A DNA stretch of 64,000 nt from CAVQAH01 sp963784195 (GCA_963784195.1 CAWARA010000024.1:1-64000); one strand, 5' to 3'; counted from the stretch's first letter, positions 19,819-31,565 are shown. Numbers and translations are program-made. Notes: generated by a model not told the origin, from the sequence alone.

Positions 19819-20556
19819 TCAGGGGATCGCCAGCGCCTCGTAGAATTCGCAGTGACGCGCGAAGCCGAGCGACTCGTACAGATGCAGTGCCGCGTCGTTG
19901 TCGGCGCGGACGTTGAGGCCGATCGTCTCGACGCCGGCGAGTTCGCCGAGCACCGCGCTCGTCACCAGGCCTCCGAGTCCGCGCCCACGGCGGTCGCGCC
20001 GGGTGTAGACGTTGCCAATCGCTGCCGCACCTTCCTCGCGAGCCAGTATGTGCGTTCCGGCAGCCGCGACCAGCGCCGTGCCTTCATAGATCCCACGGAA
20101 CACGCCGTCGGCCACCATCGAGGGAAAGAAGAAGTCGGGCGACTCGCCCGAGGACTCCCCGTCGGCGTACAGCGCCTGGAGTGCGGGAACGTCGGTCGCG
20201 TTCAGCCGGGAGGTCACTGCGCTCGGCGAAGCCACGCGATCACCGGTCCACGTCATTCGCCACATCAGCCGCGGTGACGACACCGCCGCATGGCGTGCCA
20301 CTTCGTCCAATGCGTCGCGCTGCACCTGCAGATGCACGGGTCCGGCGACGCATGCGAGGGCCTCGCGCACACTGCCCGGGCCCATCGCGAACAGGATGGC
20401 TGTACCGTAGTCCTGCACGACGAGCGTGAGATCCGGCACGAACCACTGCGTCTTCGGGAACATCGGCGGCTCGAGATCGCCCAGCGCATACACGCTCCAG
20501 GCGGGGTCGCGGCGGAGGCGGGTGCGAATCTCGTTCTTGTCGGTCAAGCGGGGCAT
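19819..20556 (-). CDS. GNAT-family N-acetyltransferase
   Basis: A 245-residue protein. The C-terminal half has the GNAT acetyl-CoA site (NVYTRRDRRGRGLGGLVTSA, a clear RxxGxG/A loop) and the ending ADNDAALHLYESLGFARH. The N-terminal half is a degenerate GNAT-like domain, so the protein resembles the two-domain GNATs. ATG 20556 (MPRLTDKNEIRTRLRRDP) is preferred; ATG 20604 would add 16 residues, and neither has a clear ribosome site. It converges on the 17.2 kb gene with 39 bp between stops. The acceptor cannot be predicted. Confidence 0.85.
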   Translation of the reverse strand: MPRLTDKNEIRTRLRRDPAWSVYALGDLEPPMFPKTQWFVPDLTLVVQDYGTAILFAMGPGSVREALACVAGPVHLQVQRDALDEVARHAAVSSPRLMWRMTWTGDRVASPSAVTSRLNATDVPALQALYADGESSGESPDFFFPSMVADGVFRGIYEGTALVAAAGTHILAREEGAAAIGNVYTRRDRRGRGLGGLVTSAVLGELAGVETIGLNVRADNDAALHLYESLGFARHCEFYEALAIP

Positions 20557-20651
20557 CGGGCCAAGGCCATCACTATACCGCCGCACCACCGTTGATGGCG
20601 TCATGGCTGCAATCCCGGGCCGTGTGGAATGGTCGTAGAATGTGGCTACCG

Positions 20652-21916
20652 ATGAACAAGCGCGAGTTCCTGCGGACGTCAGGGACGGCCGGCCTCGGCC
20701 TCCTGCTCGGCGACCGCATGTGGGCGCGATTCGCCGAGATCCAGGTCGATCGACTGGCTGAGGACGAGGCTTTCTGGGCGGCGATTCGATCCGAAGTACC
20801 GGCTCAAGCCGGACTACATCAACCTCGAGAGCGGCTACTACAGCATGCAGGCGACGCCGGTGCTGGAGGCCTTTGTCGAGAAGGTTCGCGAGGTCAATCA
20901 CCAGGCGTCCTACTACCTGCGGACGACGCAGGTGCCGGACAAGGCGGCGGCACGGGACAAGCTCGCGGCGCTCTCGGGATGCTCGCCGGCGGAGCTCTGC
21001 ATCACCCGCAACACCACTGAATCGATCGCCACCGTCGTCAACGGCTACGACTGGAAGCCGGGTGACGAGGCCGTCCAGGCCGAACAGGACTACGGCCACA
21101 TGCTCGCGCAGTTCCGCCTCATCGCCCGTCGCTACGGCATGGTCAATCGACTCGTGAGCGTCCCTCCGCATCCGCGCGACCGACGATGAGATCGTGAGCG
21201 TGTATGCGAACGCGATCGCTCCGCGCACGCGGTTGCTGATGGTGTCGCACATGATCAACATCACCGGACACATCCTGCCGGTGCGGAAGATCGCGGACAT
21301 GGCGCACGCGCGTGGTGTGGACGTGCTCGTGGACGGCGCGCACGCGTTCGCGCACTTCGACTACAGGATTCCCGACACCGGGGCCGATTACTACGCGGCG
21401 TCCCTCCACAAGTGGCTCGGTTGCCCTCTCGGCACCGGCATTCTCTATGTGAGGAAGGACAAGATTCCCGGCCTCTGGCCGATCTACGGCGATTGGCGGA
21501 TGACCGACGACGCCGACATCATGAAGCTGAATCACACGGGCACGCATCCGGTGCACACGGATCTCACGATCGAGCACGCCATCGCCTTCCACAACTCGAT
21601 CGGAATTCAGCGCAAGGAGGCCAGGCTCCGGTACCTGCAGAGCTACTGGACCTCGAAGGTCCGTGAGCTGCCGAACGTGATCATGAACACGCCGTCGGAT
21701 CCCGCGCGCGCCTGTGCGATTGCCAATGTCGGCATCAAGGGCGTCGCGCCCGCCGATCTCGCGAAGACGCTCCTCGACAAGTACCAGATCTGGACGACCG
21801 CGATCGACAACCCTGCGATCGGCGTGCAGGGCGTTCGGATAACGCCGCACGTGTTCATCCAGCCGACGGAGCTGGACGTCCTGGTGAAGGCAATCGCGGA
21901 GATCGCACGCGCCTGA
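20652..21916 (+). pseudogene. Exported class V PLP aminotransferase, two frameshifts
   Basis: A cysteine-desulfurase/isopenicillin-epimerase-like fold of about 421 codons. It starts with a Tat-like signal (MNKREFLRTSGTAGLG). The three pieces in three frames join as INLESGYYSMQATPVLEAF, ITRNTTESIATVVNGYDW, LVDGAHAFAHFDYRIPD and YYAASLHKWLGCPLGTGILY, where the Lys of SLHKW is the expected PLP lysine. The frame breaks near 20797 (TCCGAAG) and 21178 (CGCGACC) are each mended by removing one base, and the total length is 3n+2 accordingly. Related exported enzymes act on amino-acid-like or sulfur compounds, and the substrate is unknown. Whether it is really broken depends on those two bases. Confidence 0.8.
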
Positions 21917-22296
21917 GGTTCTCCACTTGCTTTCCCAAAGGAGTCATGCCACTCAAGACGCATCGCTTCTTTGCCGTGAAGGCGAAGGATCTCCCGTGAG
22001 ACGGCTGAGGCAGTGGCTGATTCGGCTGACGTAGATCCGATTGCGGCAGGTCGAAAGACCGATTTCTTGCAGCGCAGTCGGCCACCGCCAGAGTGCGCTT
22101 TCTCTCGTGCAGTAATACGACAGACGTCCAGAGCGACGGCGAAACGCCGCCTCCTGATACGCCGGCGAATGATCGCCGAGCACGCCGGGCTGCGAGCAGA
22201 CGTCCCGCACCGAGTACCTCGTGTATGGACGGCCGAGGACGCCCTTGTCCGGCGACGCGGTCAGGGTGAGGGACGGCAGGACGCCGTCCGGGACGG
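21917..22296 (+). other. Gene-free 380 bp between convergent genes
   Basis: No homology to a gene family is recognisable on either strand. Just after the aminotransferase stop there is an AAAGGAG followed by ATG and a 17-codon ORF (MPLKTHRFFAVKAKDLP). It has the form of a translation start, but the frame closes at once. It could be a leader peptide or the head of a lost gene. No repeat, terminator hairpin or RNA gene was made out in the rest. Confidence 0.4.
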
Positions 22297-23277
22297 TCAG
22301 GTGAGATCGACGAAGTACGGGACGGTGCGCAGCAGCAGGGCGGCGACGACGAGCACGACCGCGGCGGCCGCGAACGCTTCGAACGCCGGAATGTCGTAGA
22401 CGTATCGCGTGCTGACCAGCACGCCCCGCTCGAGCGCGTCGACCCCGCGGGCGGCCTCGGCCAGCTCGCCGGCGCTGTCGGCGGTGAAGTAGCGACCGCC
22501 ATGGCTTTCGACGGTGCGGACCAGCCGGAGGACTTCCGGCTTGTGTTTGACGTCCTCGGCGAGGTCCACGCCGACAAGGTAGATCTGATTGCCACCGTCG
22601 AACGCCGTCAGCATCGCGCCAATCGGCTCCCGCCCCGCCGTATTCTCGCCATCGGTGAGGACCAGGATGATCCGCTCCCGGGGGTGATCGGTGGGGGCTT
22701 GCCGGGCCAGGAGCGTGCTTGCCAGCGCCACCCCCTCGCCGATGGCCGTCATGCCTTCGCCGTAGAGCGTCCGGCCGTCGATCGTCGCGACGTGCCGTTG
22801 CAGCGCCGCGTGGTCGAGCGTCAGCGGACTGAGGACGTAGGCGTTGTCGGAGAAGACGAGCAGGCCGATGCGATCGTCGCGGCGGCGGGCGATGAAGTCC
22901 GAGAGCGCCTTCTTCGTCACCTCGAGGCGCGTCGGGCGGTCCGCCTTATCCCGGGTGTCGGTGCTCATCGCCTCCTGCATGCTCATCGAGAGGTCGAGCA
23001 CCAGAGCGATGTCCACGCCGCGCGATTCGACCCGCTCTTCGGCGAACGGCCGAAGCGGATCCATCACGGCAATCACGATCGCGACCAGGGCGGCGGCTGC
23101 CAGCACCGCGGGAGCACGGCGCAGGCGCGAGGCGCGGTGTTCGCGGCCAGTCAGGAGCGCCGAGATCCCGATCGTCGCAAACAGGGGACGTCGGAAGGCC
23201 CGCCAGCAGATCAGCAGGAGGACCAGCACCGGCAGCGCCCAGGCCGCCTCGGGATGCCGGAAGTCGAGACCGTTCAT
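22297..23277 (-). CDS. VWA-domain membrane protein, BatA-like
   Basis: A 326-residue protein with TM helices at about residues 11-30 and 58-76, a von Willebrand A domain, and a C-terminal TM helix (AFAAAAVVLVVAALLLRTV). The MIDAS metal site is complete: DLSMSMQ (DxSxS), the Thr in GEGMTAIGEG, and LVLTDGENT. This matches aerotolerance protein BatA, which sits in the inner membrane with its VWA domain in the periplasm. It is the last gene of the six-gene cassette and its start overlaps the preceding stop (ATGA). Confidence 0.88.
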   Translation of the reverse strand: MNGLDFRHPEAAWALPVLVLLLICWRAFRRPLFATIGISALLTGREHRASRLRRAPAVLAAAALVAIVIAVMDPLRPFAEERVESRGVDIALVLDLSMSMQEAMSTDTRDKADRPTRLEVTKKALSDFIARRRDDRIGLLVFSDNAYVLSPLTLDHAALQRHVATIDGRTLYGEGMTAIGEGVALASTLLARQAPTDHPRERIILVLTDGENTAGREPIGAMLTAFDGGNQIYLVGVDLAEDVKHKPEVLRLVRTVESHGGRYFTADSAGELAEAARGVDALERGVLVSTRYVYDIPAFEAFAAAAVVLVVAALLLRTVPYFVDLT

Positions 23278-24287
23278 CGCCGCGACGTGTCCAGCAGCAA
23301 CTCGGCGTCACGGACGACGTCCGCCCACCCTGCCGCGGATGGCGGGTCCGGGGCGTAGCGCGCCCGCTCGCACGCCTCGAGCACGGCTTCGATGGCGTCG
23401 GACGGGATGTGAAGGTTCCGTTCCTGGAGCCGCCGCTTCATGGCGGCTGGGGTGAGCGCGTGTGCCGGGAGTCCGGTGCTCATCGCCAGATGATCGCGCA
23501 GGAACTCGTCGAGCTGCTTGTAGGCCTCGACGCGCTCTTCATCGGTTCCGGGCTGCAGCGACTTGATCCGGTCGAACGATCCGCGGTGACGGCCGTGGCT
23601 CTGCCGGGCCGCGTACGCCCCGTACCACCGGCGGGCGTGACGCGTAACTCCGAGAACCGAGAACGCGGCCGGCACGATCGCCAGCAGAACCAGACCGAGG
23701 CCCACGGGTTGTGCCAATCGAAGAGCCGCCGGCGCGGGCCGGACGCCGGCAGGCTGCCGCAGCGCGATCGCCTGCTCGATCACCGGGACCGTGCTGCCGA
23801 CCGTCACGCTGAGCGGAGGGACGTTGATCTCGCCGGCCGGCGCTGCATCCCCGGGCCGCCCGCCGCGGCCCCTGGCGTAATAGCGCACCGGCACACTGGC
23901 CACGTGGATGGCGGTCACGTCGACCCGATACGTGACAAGCGTATAGGCGATGCGGTGAATGATCCGGTCGTTCGCATCGGTCCGTTCCGGGTTCACCGCC
24001 ACGATCTCGCCACCCTCGACGCGGAGACGCTCCTTGAGGAGATCGTCGAGGAGGATGTCGATACCCGGCGCACACCGCAGCTCGATCGTGTAGACCACGC
24101 GATCGCCGACCCAGACGGCGGTCCGCGAGACGGTCGTGCGCACCTCGATCGGCGCCACCGCCTCGGCGGGCCGTGCGGGTCCGCCACCCGGGTCGCCGCC
24201 GCGGAGATCCTGGCCGCTGGCGACCACGGCGAAGGCGCCGAGCCACGTCAGCAGCAGTAAGGCTACAGTCTTCGTCCCCTTGGTCAT
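23274..24287 (-). CDS. BatD/DUF4381-like membrane protein
   Basis: A 337-residue protein with a signal peptide (TVALLLLTWLGAFAVVASGQ), an extracytoplasmic beta-rich region (VRTTVSRTAVWVGDRVVYTI) as in BatD oxygen-tolerance proteins, one TM helix at about 205-225, and a cytoplasmic helical tail (VEAYKQLDEFLRDHL) similar to that of DUF4381-type proteins. It overlaps its neighbours by ATGA on both sides, showing translational coupling. BatD-like proteins are thought to work with the VWA proteins of the same operon. Confidence 0.7.
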   Translation of the reverse strand: MTKGTKTVALLLLTWLGAFAVVASGQDLRGGDPGGGPARPAEAVAPIEVRTTVSRTAVWVGDRVVYTIELRCAPGIDILLDDLLKERLRVEGGEIVAVNPERTDANDRIIHRIAYTLVTYRVDVTAIHVASVPVRYYARGRGGRPGDAAPAGEINVPPLSVTVGSTVPVIEQAIALRQPAGVRPAPAALRLAQPVGLGLVLLAIVPAAFSVLGVTRHARRWYGAYAARQSHGRHRGSFDRIKSLQPGTDEERVEAYKQLDEFLRDHLAMSTGLPAHALTPAAMKRRLQERNLHIPSDAIEAVLEACERARYAPDPPSAAGWADVVRDAELLLDTSRR

Positions 24288-25165
24288 GCCTTCCTCCTGC
24301 GCGCGAGCAGTTCGAGCAGCGGTTCCGTCGCCGACCCGTCGGAGCGTACGAACACACAATCGATCGGGATCCCGTAGCAGGCCTCCACGAGTGCCGTCCG
24401 TCGGCGCGCCACCCCGCGGGCATACGACGCGCGCGATTCATCGTTGAGCGCCACCGTGCGCGGGGCGCCGCTTTCCGCGTCGCGGATCCGGATGTAGCCG
24501 CCCCCGGAGGGCAGCGCGGTTTCGGCAGGATCCTCGACGATCACCGCAATCACGTCCTGGCGCGACGCGAGCATGCGCAGCTCCTGGCTGCCGAAGACGT
24601 CCTCTTCGGTGATGAAGTCGGAGATCAGGAAAATCACGCTCATCGATTTCAGGTTCGCAGCCAGATGCCGCAGGGCGGGCAGCAGCGCGGTCCGTCCTGA
24701 CTCGGGCTCGAGCGCCCACACGTCCTCCAGGATTCGCCAGGCGCGTCCCGTGGCGCGACGCGGTGCCGACCAGGTCAGCACGCGGTCCGAGAACGCCAGG
24801 AATCCGGTGTTGATGTGGTCACCGGCCGCGGAAAAGAGCAGCGACGCGGTGATAAACGTGACCGCCTCCTTCTTGGAGCTGCGGCTCGACCCGACGCTCA
24901 TGGACCGCGACAGGTCGATGGCGAGGATGACGTTCAGCTCCCGCTCCGCATGGGTCTGCCGCAAATACGGCGTGTTCAGTCGGGCGGTGACGTTCCAGTC
25001 GATGCGACGAACGTCGTCGCCGGGCTGATAGCGGCGATGCTGATCGAACTCGAAGCCGGCTCCACGCGCCGGACTCGTGTACGGCCCCAGCCGCGGCGTC
25101 CGGATCTTCTTGGCCGTGGCAATCTCGAGGTAGCGCAGCTGGCGAAGCACGTCCGGCGGGATCAT
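24284..25165 (-). CDS. DUF58 domain protein
   Basis: A 293-residue cytoplasmic protein. The DUF58 core signature is present (RRYQPGDDVRRIDWNVTARL), followed by a VWA-like fold with a MIDAS-type DLSRSMSVGS. ATG 25165 (MIPPDVLRQLRYLEIA) is the family-typical start; a longer frame to 25285 lacks support. DUF58 proteins almost always accompany a MoxR ATPase, here 55 bp upstream. A role as an adaptor or substrate presenter in envelope-protein maturation is inferred. Confidence 0.9.
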   Translation of the reverse strand: MIPPDVLRQLRYLEIATAKKIRTPRLGPYTSPARGAGFEFDQHRRYQPGDDVRRIDWNVTARLNTPYLRQTHAERELNVILAIDLSRSMSVGSSRSSKKEAVTFITASLLFSAAGDHINTGFLAFSDRVLTWSAPRRATGRAWRILEDVWALEPESGRTALLPALRHLAANLKSMSVIFLISDFITEEDVFGSQELRMLASRQDVIAVIVEDPAETALPSGGGYIRIRDAESGAPRTVALNDESRASYARGVARRRTALVEACYGIPIDCVFVRSDGSATEPLLELLARRRKA

Positions 25166-25220
25166 GACCGCACGACCCCGCTCCGGGCTCGACGACCTGT
25201 ACAGTGGAGTCCGGCCATCA

Positions 25221-26249
<1,029 letters not shown>

Positions 26250-26253
<4 letters not shown>

Positions 26254-27240
26254 AGACGTATCACCAGGCCGGCAGCCGAGATCCCGGCGGCGGCCAGCAG
26301 AAACAGATAGATGTCGCGGTACTCCGTGACGGTGGCCCACCCGATCCGCCGCCGCTCGGCGGTCACCGCACCCTCGAGGGCGGCCCGCAGCTCGCCGCCG
26401 GTCACCGAACGGAAGTAACGTCCTCCGGTCGAAGCCGAGAGCTTTTGCAGCGTCGTCTCGTCGAAGCGGGTCATCATGACCTTCCCGGAGTCATCCTCCA
26501 GGAACTCCTCCGTGTCGCCATCGGTCGCAACCGGCATCGGCACGCTTTCAGAGGATCCGATGCCGATGGCGTGGACACGAAGATTCTCACGGCGAAAGGT
26601 CGCGATTGCACGCTCGAACTCGTCGCCGTCGTCTTCGCCATCGGAGATGACCACGAACAGCGGCGGGACCCCCGGCTGCTGATCCCGGCGCGCGACGGCC
26701 AGGGCGTTCATCAGCGCCCCGCCGATGTTGGTGCCATACATCGGCGTCGGATCATCGCGCGCCCAATCGAGATAGAAGAAGATGCTCTCGAGATCGCTGG
26801 TGGGGTGGGCGAGTGCGATTGACGTCGTGGCAAACCCGACCAGGGCGACCCGGTCGATCGCTTCCGGCTTGTGCTGCAGCAGCGCCTTGATCTCGTCGAT
26901 CGCGCGGCCCAGTCGCGACGGCCGGATATCCCGCGCCCGCATCGAAACCGAGCGGTCAAGGACGAGGATCAGATCCTGGCGCTCGAACTCGGGAGTGCGG
27001 AGCGCCCAGAGCACCTGCGGCCGCATCATGGCGCCGGTCAGGAGCGACGATGGTCAACAGGCTCAGCGCCAGGACCAGCGCATCGTGGCTGCGGGTGGAT
27101 CGTCTCGAGAGGTCCGCGACCGGAGAGGTCTCCACGGCGCCACGCCGGCGCCATTTGTACCGGGTATGCAGGAGCCATGCGGCGGCCACGACGGGGCCGG
27201 CAAGCAGCCACGCCGCCATCTCGGGATGGAGCACCCGCAT
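26250..27240 (-). CDS. VWA-domain membrane protein, BatA/BatB-like (one frameshift)
   Basis: About 330 codons. An N-terminal membrane part (MAAWLLAGPVVAAAWLLHTR, second helix ALVLALSLLTIVA) is followed in another frame by a VWA domain with DRSVSMRARD as MIDAS, YGTNIGGALMNALA and FVVISDGEDDGDE, then a last TM helix (YLFLLAAAGISAAGLVI). The frame changes near 27035, where removing one C from GCTCCTGACC restores the chain; the length is 3n+1. ATG 27240 is preferred over GTG 27252. A second VWA protein is typical of Bat operons. Confidence 0.85.
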
Positions 27241-27244
27241 CGTC

Positions 27245-27832
27245 TCAGCCACTCTTCCGGACCGGCTTGAGCTGCTTCTGTTGCGGACGCAGCAACTGCA
27301 TCAGCGTCTCGGCCTCTTCCGGGGGCTTGGTGCGCAGCTGAGCCGCCACCCTGGCGGTGATCTCGTAGTTGTACTTCGCGTCCCAGTCATCGGGAGCCGC
27401 TTCCAGCGCCTGCTTGAACTCGCCTTCCGCGCGCGTCAGCCAGACGAGGCGGGCTTCCGGCTTTCCCTCCGTTGCCGCCAGCGAGAAGAGCGCGCATCCG
27501 GTCCAGAACCTCGGCGCCGCTCCCGCCGGCGCTGCTTCGGCCTTGGCGATCACGGCGTCGTAATCGCCGCTCTGATAGAGCAGGGCGAGCTGGTTATAGA
27601 CGGCGCGCTCGTAATCGCGCGGCAGGATGTGCTGCGCGATCGGCAGCCAGCGGAACCGCCCTTCCGCGCGAGCGTAGGCGGCGAGGGCGCCGTCGGCATC
27701 GTTGGCCGTCAGCGCCGCGTCGCCGATCAGCAGCGGCCTCGACCAGGTGGCATAGGCGAGCGCCCCGCCGCCGACGAGCAGGGCGAACACGGCAGCCACC
27801 CCGGTGAGGTCTTTGAGCCGCGAGACAAGCAT
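27245..27832 (-). CDS. TPR-like membrane-anchored protein, BatC-like
   Basis: A 195-residue protein with an N-terminal membrane anchor (GVAAVFALLVGGGALAYATW) and then helical repeats (NDADGALAAYARAEGR, LALLYQSGDYDAVIAKAE, LTRAEGEFKQALEAAPDD) that read as degenerate TPRs. The tail is basic (PQQKQLKPVRKSG). It is the first gene of the MoxR/VWA cassette, 27 bp after the hydrolase gene, so the two groups may be cotranscribed. The role as a periplasmic scaffold is inferred from BatC. Confidence 0.7.
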   Translation of the reverse strand: MLVSRLKDLTGVAAVFALLVGGGALAYATWSRPLLIGDAALTANDADGALAAYARAEGRFRWLPIAQHILPRDYERAVYNQLALLYQSGDYDAVIAKAEAAPAGAAPRFWTGCALFSLAATEGKPEARLVWLTRAEGEFKQALEAAPDDWDAKYNYEITARVAAQLRTKPPEEAETLMQLLRPQQKQLKPVRKSG

Positions 27833-27859
27833 GGTGAAGGAATCATAGCAGCCGAGCCG

Positions 27860-29579
27860 CTATTGGCCCTGAGTCCTGCGTGTGCTCGCCGGCGGGTCCT
27901 TCGGCGCCAGGTCGGCCGTCTGCGCTCGGGACACGTAGCCGGCGACGGTCTGATCGGTGATGAACCCGTTCTCCTTGAGCTTCCCGGCGGCCGCCGTGAT
28001 GCAGGCGACGTACTTCTCGCGCGTGAGCTCTTCCTTCAACTGCAGGAGGCCGAGACGCCTCCAGGCGCGGGTCGGGTTCTCCCGGTGGTCCCAGACGCCG
28101 TTGCGGTTCATGTCGACGAACACTTTGGCGTTGTCGAGCGGCTCGAGACCGGTGCCGGTGAACGGCGCAAAGAGGATGCTGCCTGACGTGCTGTTGGTCG
28201 GGTAGTAGACACCGAGCGGACACGCCACCTCGGGCAGACTCAGCCCGGGGTTCTCGACTACCCCGTCGTCATCGACGTCGCCCAGTTCCTCCCAGTCGGA
28301 GCGCAGCGGCGGCGGCACCACGCCCTTGTCCACCCAGGCGTCGAGCATGTCGAACATGTCGCCGAAGAACGGCGAGACGTCGAGGTTCGGCCCACCGGCG
28401 CTGTGGCTGATGCTCCGGACCTCGTAGGCGCGGAACTTCGGCGTCAGCCCCTTGTCACGCATCATCCGGGCGTTGATGCGCTTGTTTTCCAGATAGCTGT
28501 TGGTGACGCCGAGCGCGATATTGGTCGGCCAGATCCGGTTGTACATCTGGTGCACGATCTCGAGCTGCGGCACCATCGCCGCCTTTTCGGCCTCGGTGGT
28601 GAACAGCACGTCTTTGCCGTTCTTCATGATTATCGGCAGCCAGGTGCCGGCACCCGAGTCGTCGACGAAGATGCCGTCGAAGAGCGGCTTTCCATCCGGG
28701 CCCTGATTCAGCCCGGCGACGTAATTCAGGCCGCGGCCGATCCGCGCACCGGCCGAATGTCCGTAGAAATAGGTCCGCGTCGGCGCCTGCCCGAGCCGCT
28801 TCTTGATCAGGTTCTCGGCGACGATCGTGAAATCCGTGGCGTAGCGGTGCGTATCGTTGAACCCGGCGTAGTTGAAGGTCCTGTCGTTCTCGAGCACGGT
28901 TGCGATACCGGTCGGCTTCTGGCCGGGCGAGCGGGTGAAGCCATCAGCGTTCGCCGTTCGACGGGTCTTGACCAGGACGTAGCCGCGCGACAGCATCTGC
29001 TCGTCGTAGGAGCTCAGACGTGGGTCGAACCCGTCCCACGGGATCTCTGTCGTTCCCGAGGCGCCGTGGACGGTCACCCACATCTTGCCGTTCCACGCGC
29101 TCCTGTCGCTGGGATAGATCACCGACATCGCGGCGCCGTGATCCTTCCTGTAGCGGGCGATCGCGAGCACGATCGGGCCGGCGTCGGCGGTCTGCGGAAA
29201 GACCAGGTCGGGAGCGTTGGTCAGATAGCCGCGGTAGTCGCCTTTGGGATTGGTGCTGACGTAGCCGTCGACGGTACCGTCGAGGCCGAGATCGAGGCGG
29301 ACGAACTGCCGTCCCGCAACCGTGACACTGCCCTCGATCATGAGGCACGACGTCGGGCCAACCTTGAACTCACGCGGGTTGACCTTTCCCTTGACCGTGC
29401 GCTGGGGGACGAGGAACTCGTCGCACGCGATGCCCTTCGCCGCCGCTTTGCGCGGGCGCGACTGGCTTCGACGGCGGCCTCTGGGTGGTCTGCGCGTCTG
29501 GCGAGGCAACAACCGAGATGGCGGAAACGGCTGCGGCGCACACCGCGATGGCCAGATCCGCGACGAACGTGCGGTTCAT
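27860..29579 (-). CDS. Secreted alpha/beta-hydrolase-like protein 1 of 4 (one frameshift)
   Basis: First of four paralogues. A signal peptide (MNRTFVADLAIAVCAAAVSA) leads into a beta-rich N-terminal domain (VGPTSCLMIEG, RLDLGLDGTVDGYV), then a hydrolase-like domain with nucleophile elbow YFYGHSAGARIGRGLNY, and a C-terminal part with two calcium-loop-like segments (GDVDDDGVVENPG and DMNRNGVWDHRE). The frame breaks near 29450, where an A in GCGCAAAGCGG appears extra; the length is 3n+1. It lies 62 bp after the M29-like lipoprotein on the same strand. I do not recognise a named enzyme family; an esterase or lactonase is a guess from the GHSAG motif. Confidence 0.75.
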
Positions 29580-29641
29580 ACCTGATGCTCCTTCGAAAGA
29601 AAGGGACCCCGGCACGATGTCCCCGGGGTCCGAGCCGTGTC

Positions 29642-31499
29642 CTACGATCCGCCGCCCGGATCCGTGACCGGTTTGCTCGGCGGGGCCGACGGCGCAATGG
29701 TGATGTTGGCACCCGGCTTCGGGAAGTACTTGTCGTAGGTGCCCTTCATGGCCTTTTCCATCGTGTCGAATGCGTAATTGCCCGGTGCGTTGGCATAGTC
29801 CTTCAGGTAGTCGCCGGGCGCATTGATGCCTGGGACCTCCGGGATCCAGTCCTCCGCGAGGAGGTAGTCGGGGTCGCCGTAGCGTGAAGCGAGGGCCCGC
29901 ACCTCCGGATCGTCGAGACTCGTCATGCGCCCCTTGTCGAGAAGGGTCGCCCACTTGTCGGTGTTGCGCAGCTTGAGCTTGTAGGTCGTGAAATAGGTGT
30001 GGGTGTGCCAGCCGTGATCGCGCGGCACGTTGTGCTTCTCGGTGAACTCGGCCCACTTCTTCGACTCGGTCGGCGCATCGGGATCATGCCACAGGCGGAT
30101 GCCCAGGCCCCAATGAATGACACCGCTCCTGATCCGCTCGCCGATCGTGCTGCCGTTCCTCTGGATCTGCAGCGGATGGCGGAAACCCTTCGGGTGGAAC
30201 CCGAAGGCGATCTCATACAGGTACCAGTAGCCGGGCGTCGTGTGGTACGGGTAGACGAGATCGTTGAGGCCCGGGTAATTGAGGAACTCACGCAGGGCGT
30301 CGCCTTGCGGACCGCCGCCCCGGACTTCGCTGATGAAGCCGTCCTTGAAGACGACCTCCCAGCGCGGAAAGAACCCGCCGTGGCCCTGCGTCCCCGCGAT
30401 GACTCCCTCGACCTTCGCAATCGGCTCGCGCGCGAGCCACTCCCGGTTGAACGCGGGATAGTCGACCATCGAGTACCCGAAGCGTCCGGTCGCCTGATTG
30501 GGGAACATGTAGAGGTGGCCGCGCTGGTAGACGCCCTGCGCCCACCGCCGGGCCATGTCCTCGGTGATGTCGGCGCGAATGTTCGTGCCCTCCGGGTCGG
30601 TGATTTCGAGGCCGGAGGCGTACGCGATCGGCTCGAGCAACTGCTCCTCGGCCAGCTGCCAGACGTCGCCGGGGTAGGTCGACATCATGCTCTGCAGGTC
30701 GTAGACATTGTCCACCAGGAACGTCCCGAGGTACTTCTGCTGCATCGGGAACAGCTGTCGCCGCAAGCCGGTGGTGCCGCCGGAGCCCCAGAAGACCCCG
30801 CGAACCTCCGGATGCGCTGTCAGGTAGGCCTTGATTGCGTCGCCGGTGCTCAGGCGCGGCGGGCCGGCCGGCGAAGCCGGTGGCGCCTGCCCGCGCTGCG
30901 GGGAACCGGCCGAAGCGCTCGCGCTACCCTCTGATTCTCCCGGGAACAGTTCCTTGTAGAGGTCGGGCCGGCGCTCCTTCAGCCACGCCCGTGGCTTCGA
31001 TGGGTCGGGGAACTGTCCGGTGATCCACGACGACGCCTGGTAGATGCCCGCTTTACGGATCGTTTCGGCGTCGCGATTGCCCCTGCCGCCACGGCCACCC
31101 GCCCCGGCGGGGCCGCCCTGGAGCTCGGCTGGCGTCTTGAAGTGCGGGTTGACCTCGCGCTCGATCAGCGCCCGCTTGACGGCTTCGATGACGAGCGGGT
31201 CGGCGCTGGCATTGATGACAATCAGGACCGATTCCCCCGACTTGAGCACACCCAGACCGCTGCCCTGCAGCCCCGAACGGTTGCGGACCAGCGCCCGGGC
31301 CGCGGGCATCAGATCCTCCACCTTTTCCGGCGGCTTGAAATACGACGGCCAGCGCGGTTCCGGGTACTTCGTCTGCGCGGCGGCTGCTGCGGGACGCATC
31401 CGCCGCAGGCGCCTTGGAGTCCGACCTGCCGCAGGCCACCGCAAGGAGAGCGAGGCCGGAGGCCACCAGGAACCGCGAACCCCCTCGACGCTGCATCAT
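29642..31499 (-). CDS. M29 aminopeptidase/NicX-like lipoprotein (one frameshift)
   Basis: About 619 codons. The N-terminus is a lipoprotein signal (ASGLALLAVAC, Cys as lipid site) after a good AGGAG. The body recalls the M29 metallopeptidase/NicX fold: GVLKSGESVLIVINASADP resembles its first strand-loop, and EGTNIRADITEDMA, GVIAGTQGHGGFFP and WHTHTYFTTYKL may hold metal ligands. The C-terminal 200 residues (YDKYFPKPGANI) are not familiar. An insert at about 175-200 is rich in Ser, Ala and Pro. The frame breaks near 31395 (TCCCGC, one extra C), with length 3n+1. It sits between a TonB-receptor stub and hydrolase 1, suggesting processing of imported or bound substrate at the envelope. The family call is tentative. 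Confidence 0.6.
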
Positions 31500-31565
31500 T
31501 GATCTCCTGCTTTCGTCTGTGACCGCCGGTGCCCTCGAGCGGGGAGGTGCTGATGAGGGTACGGC

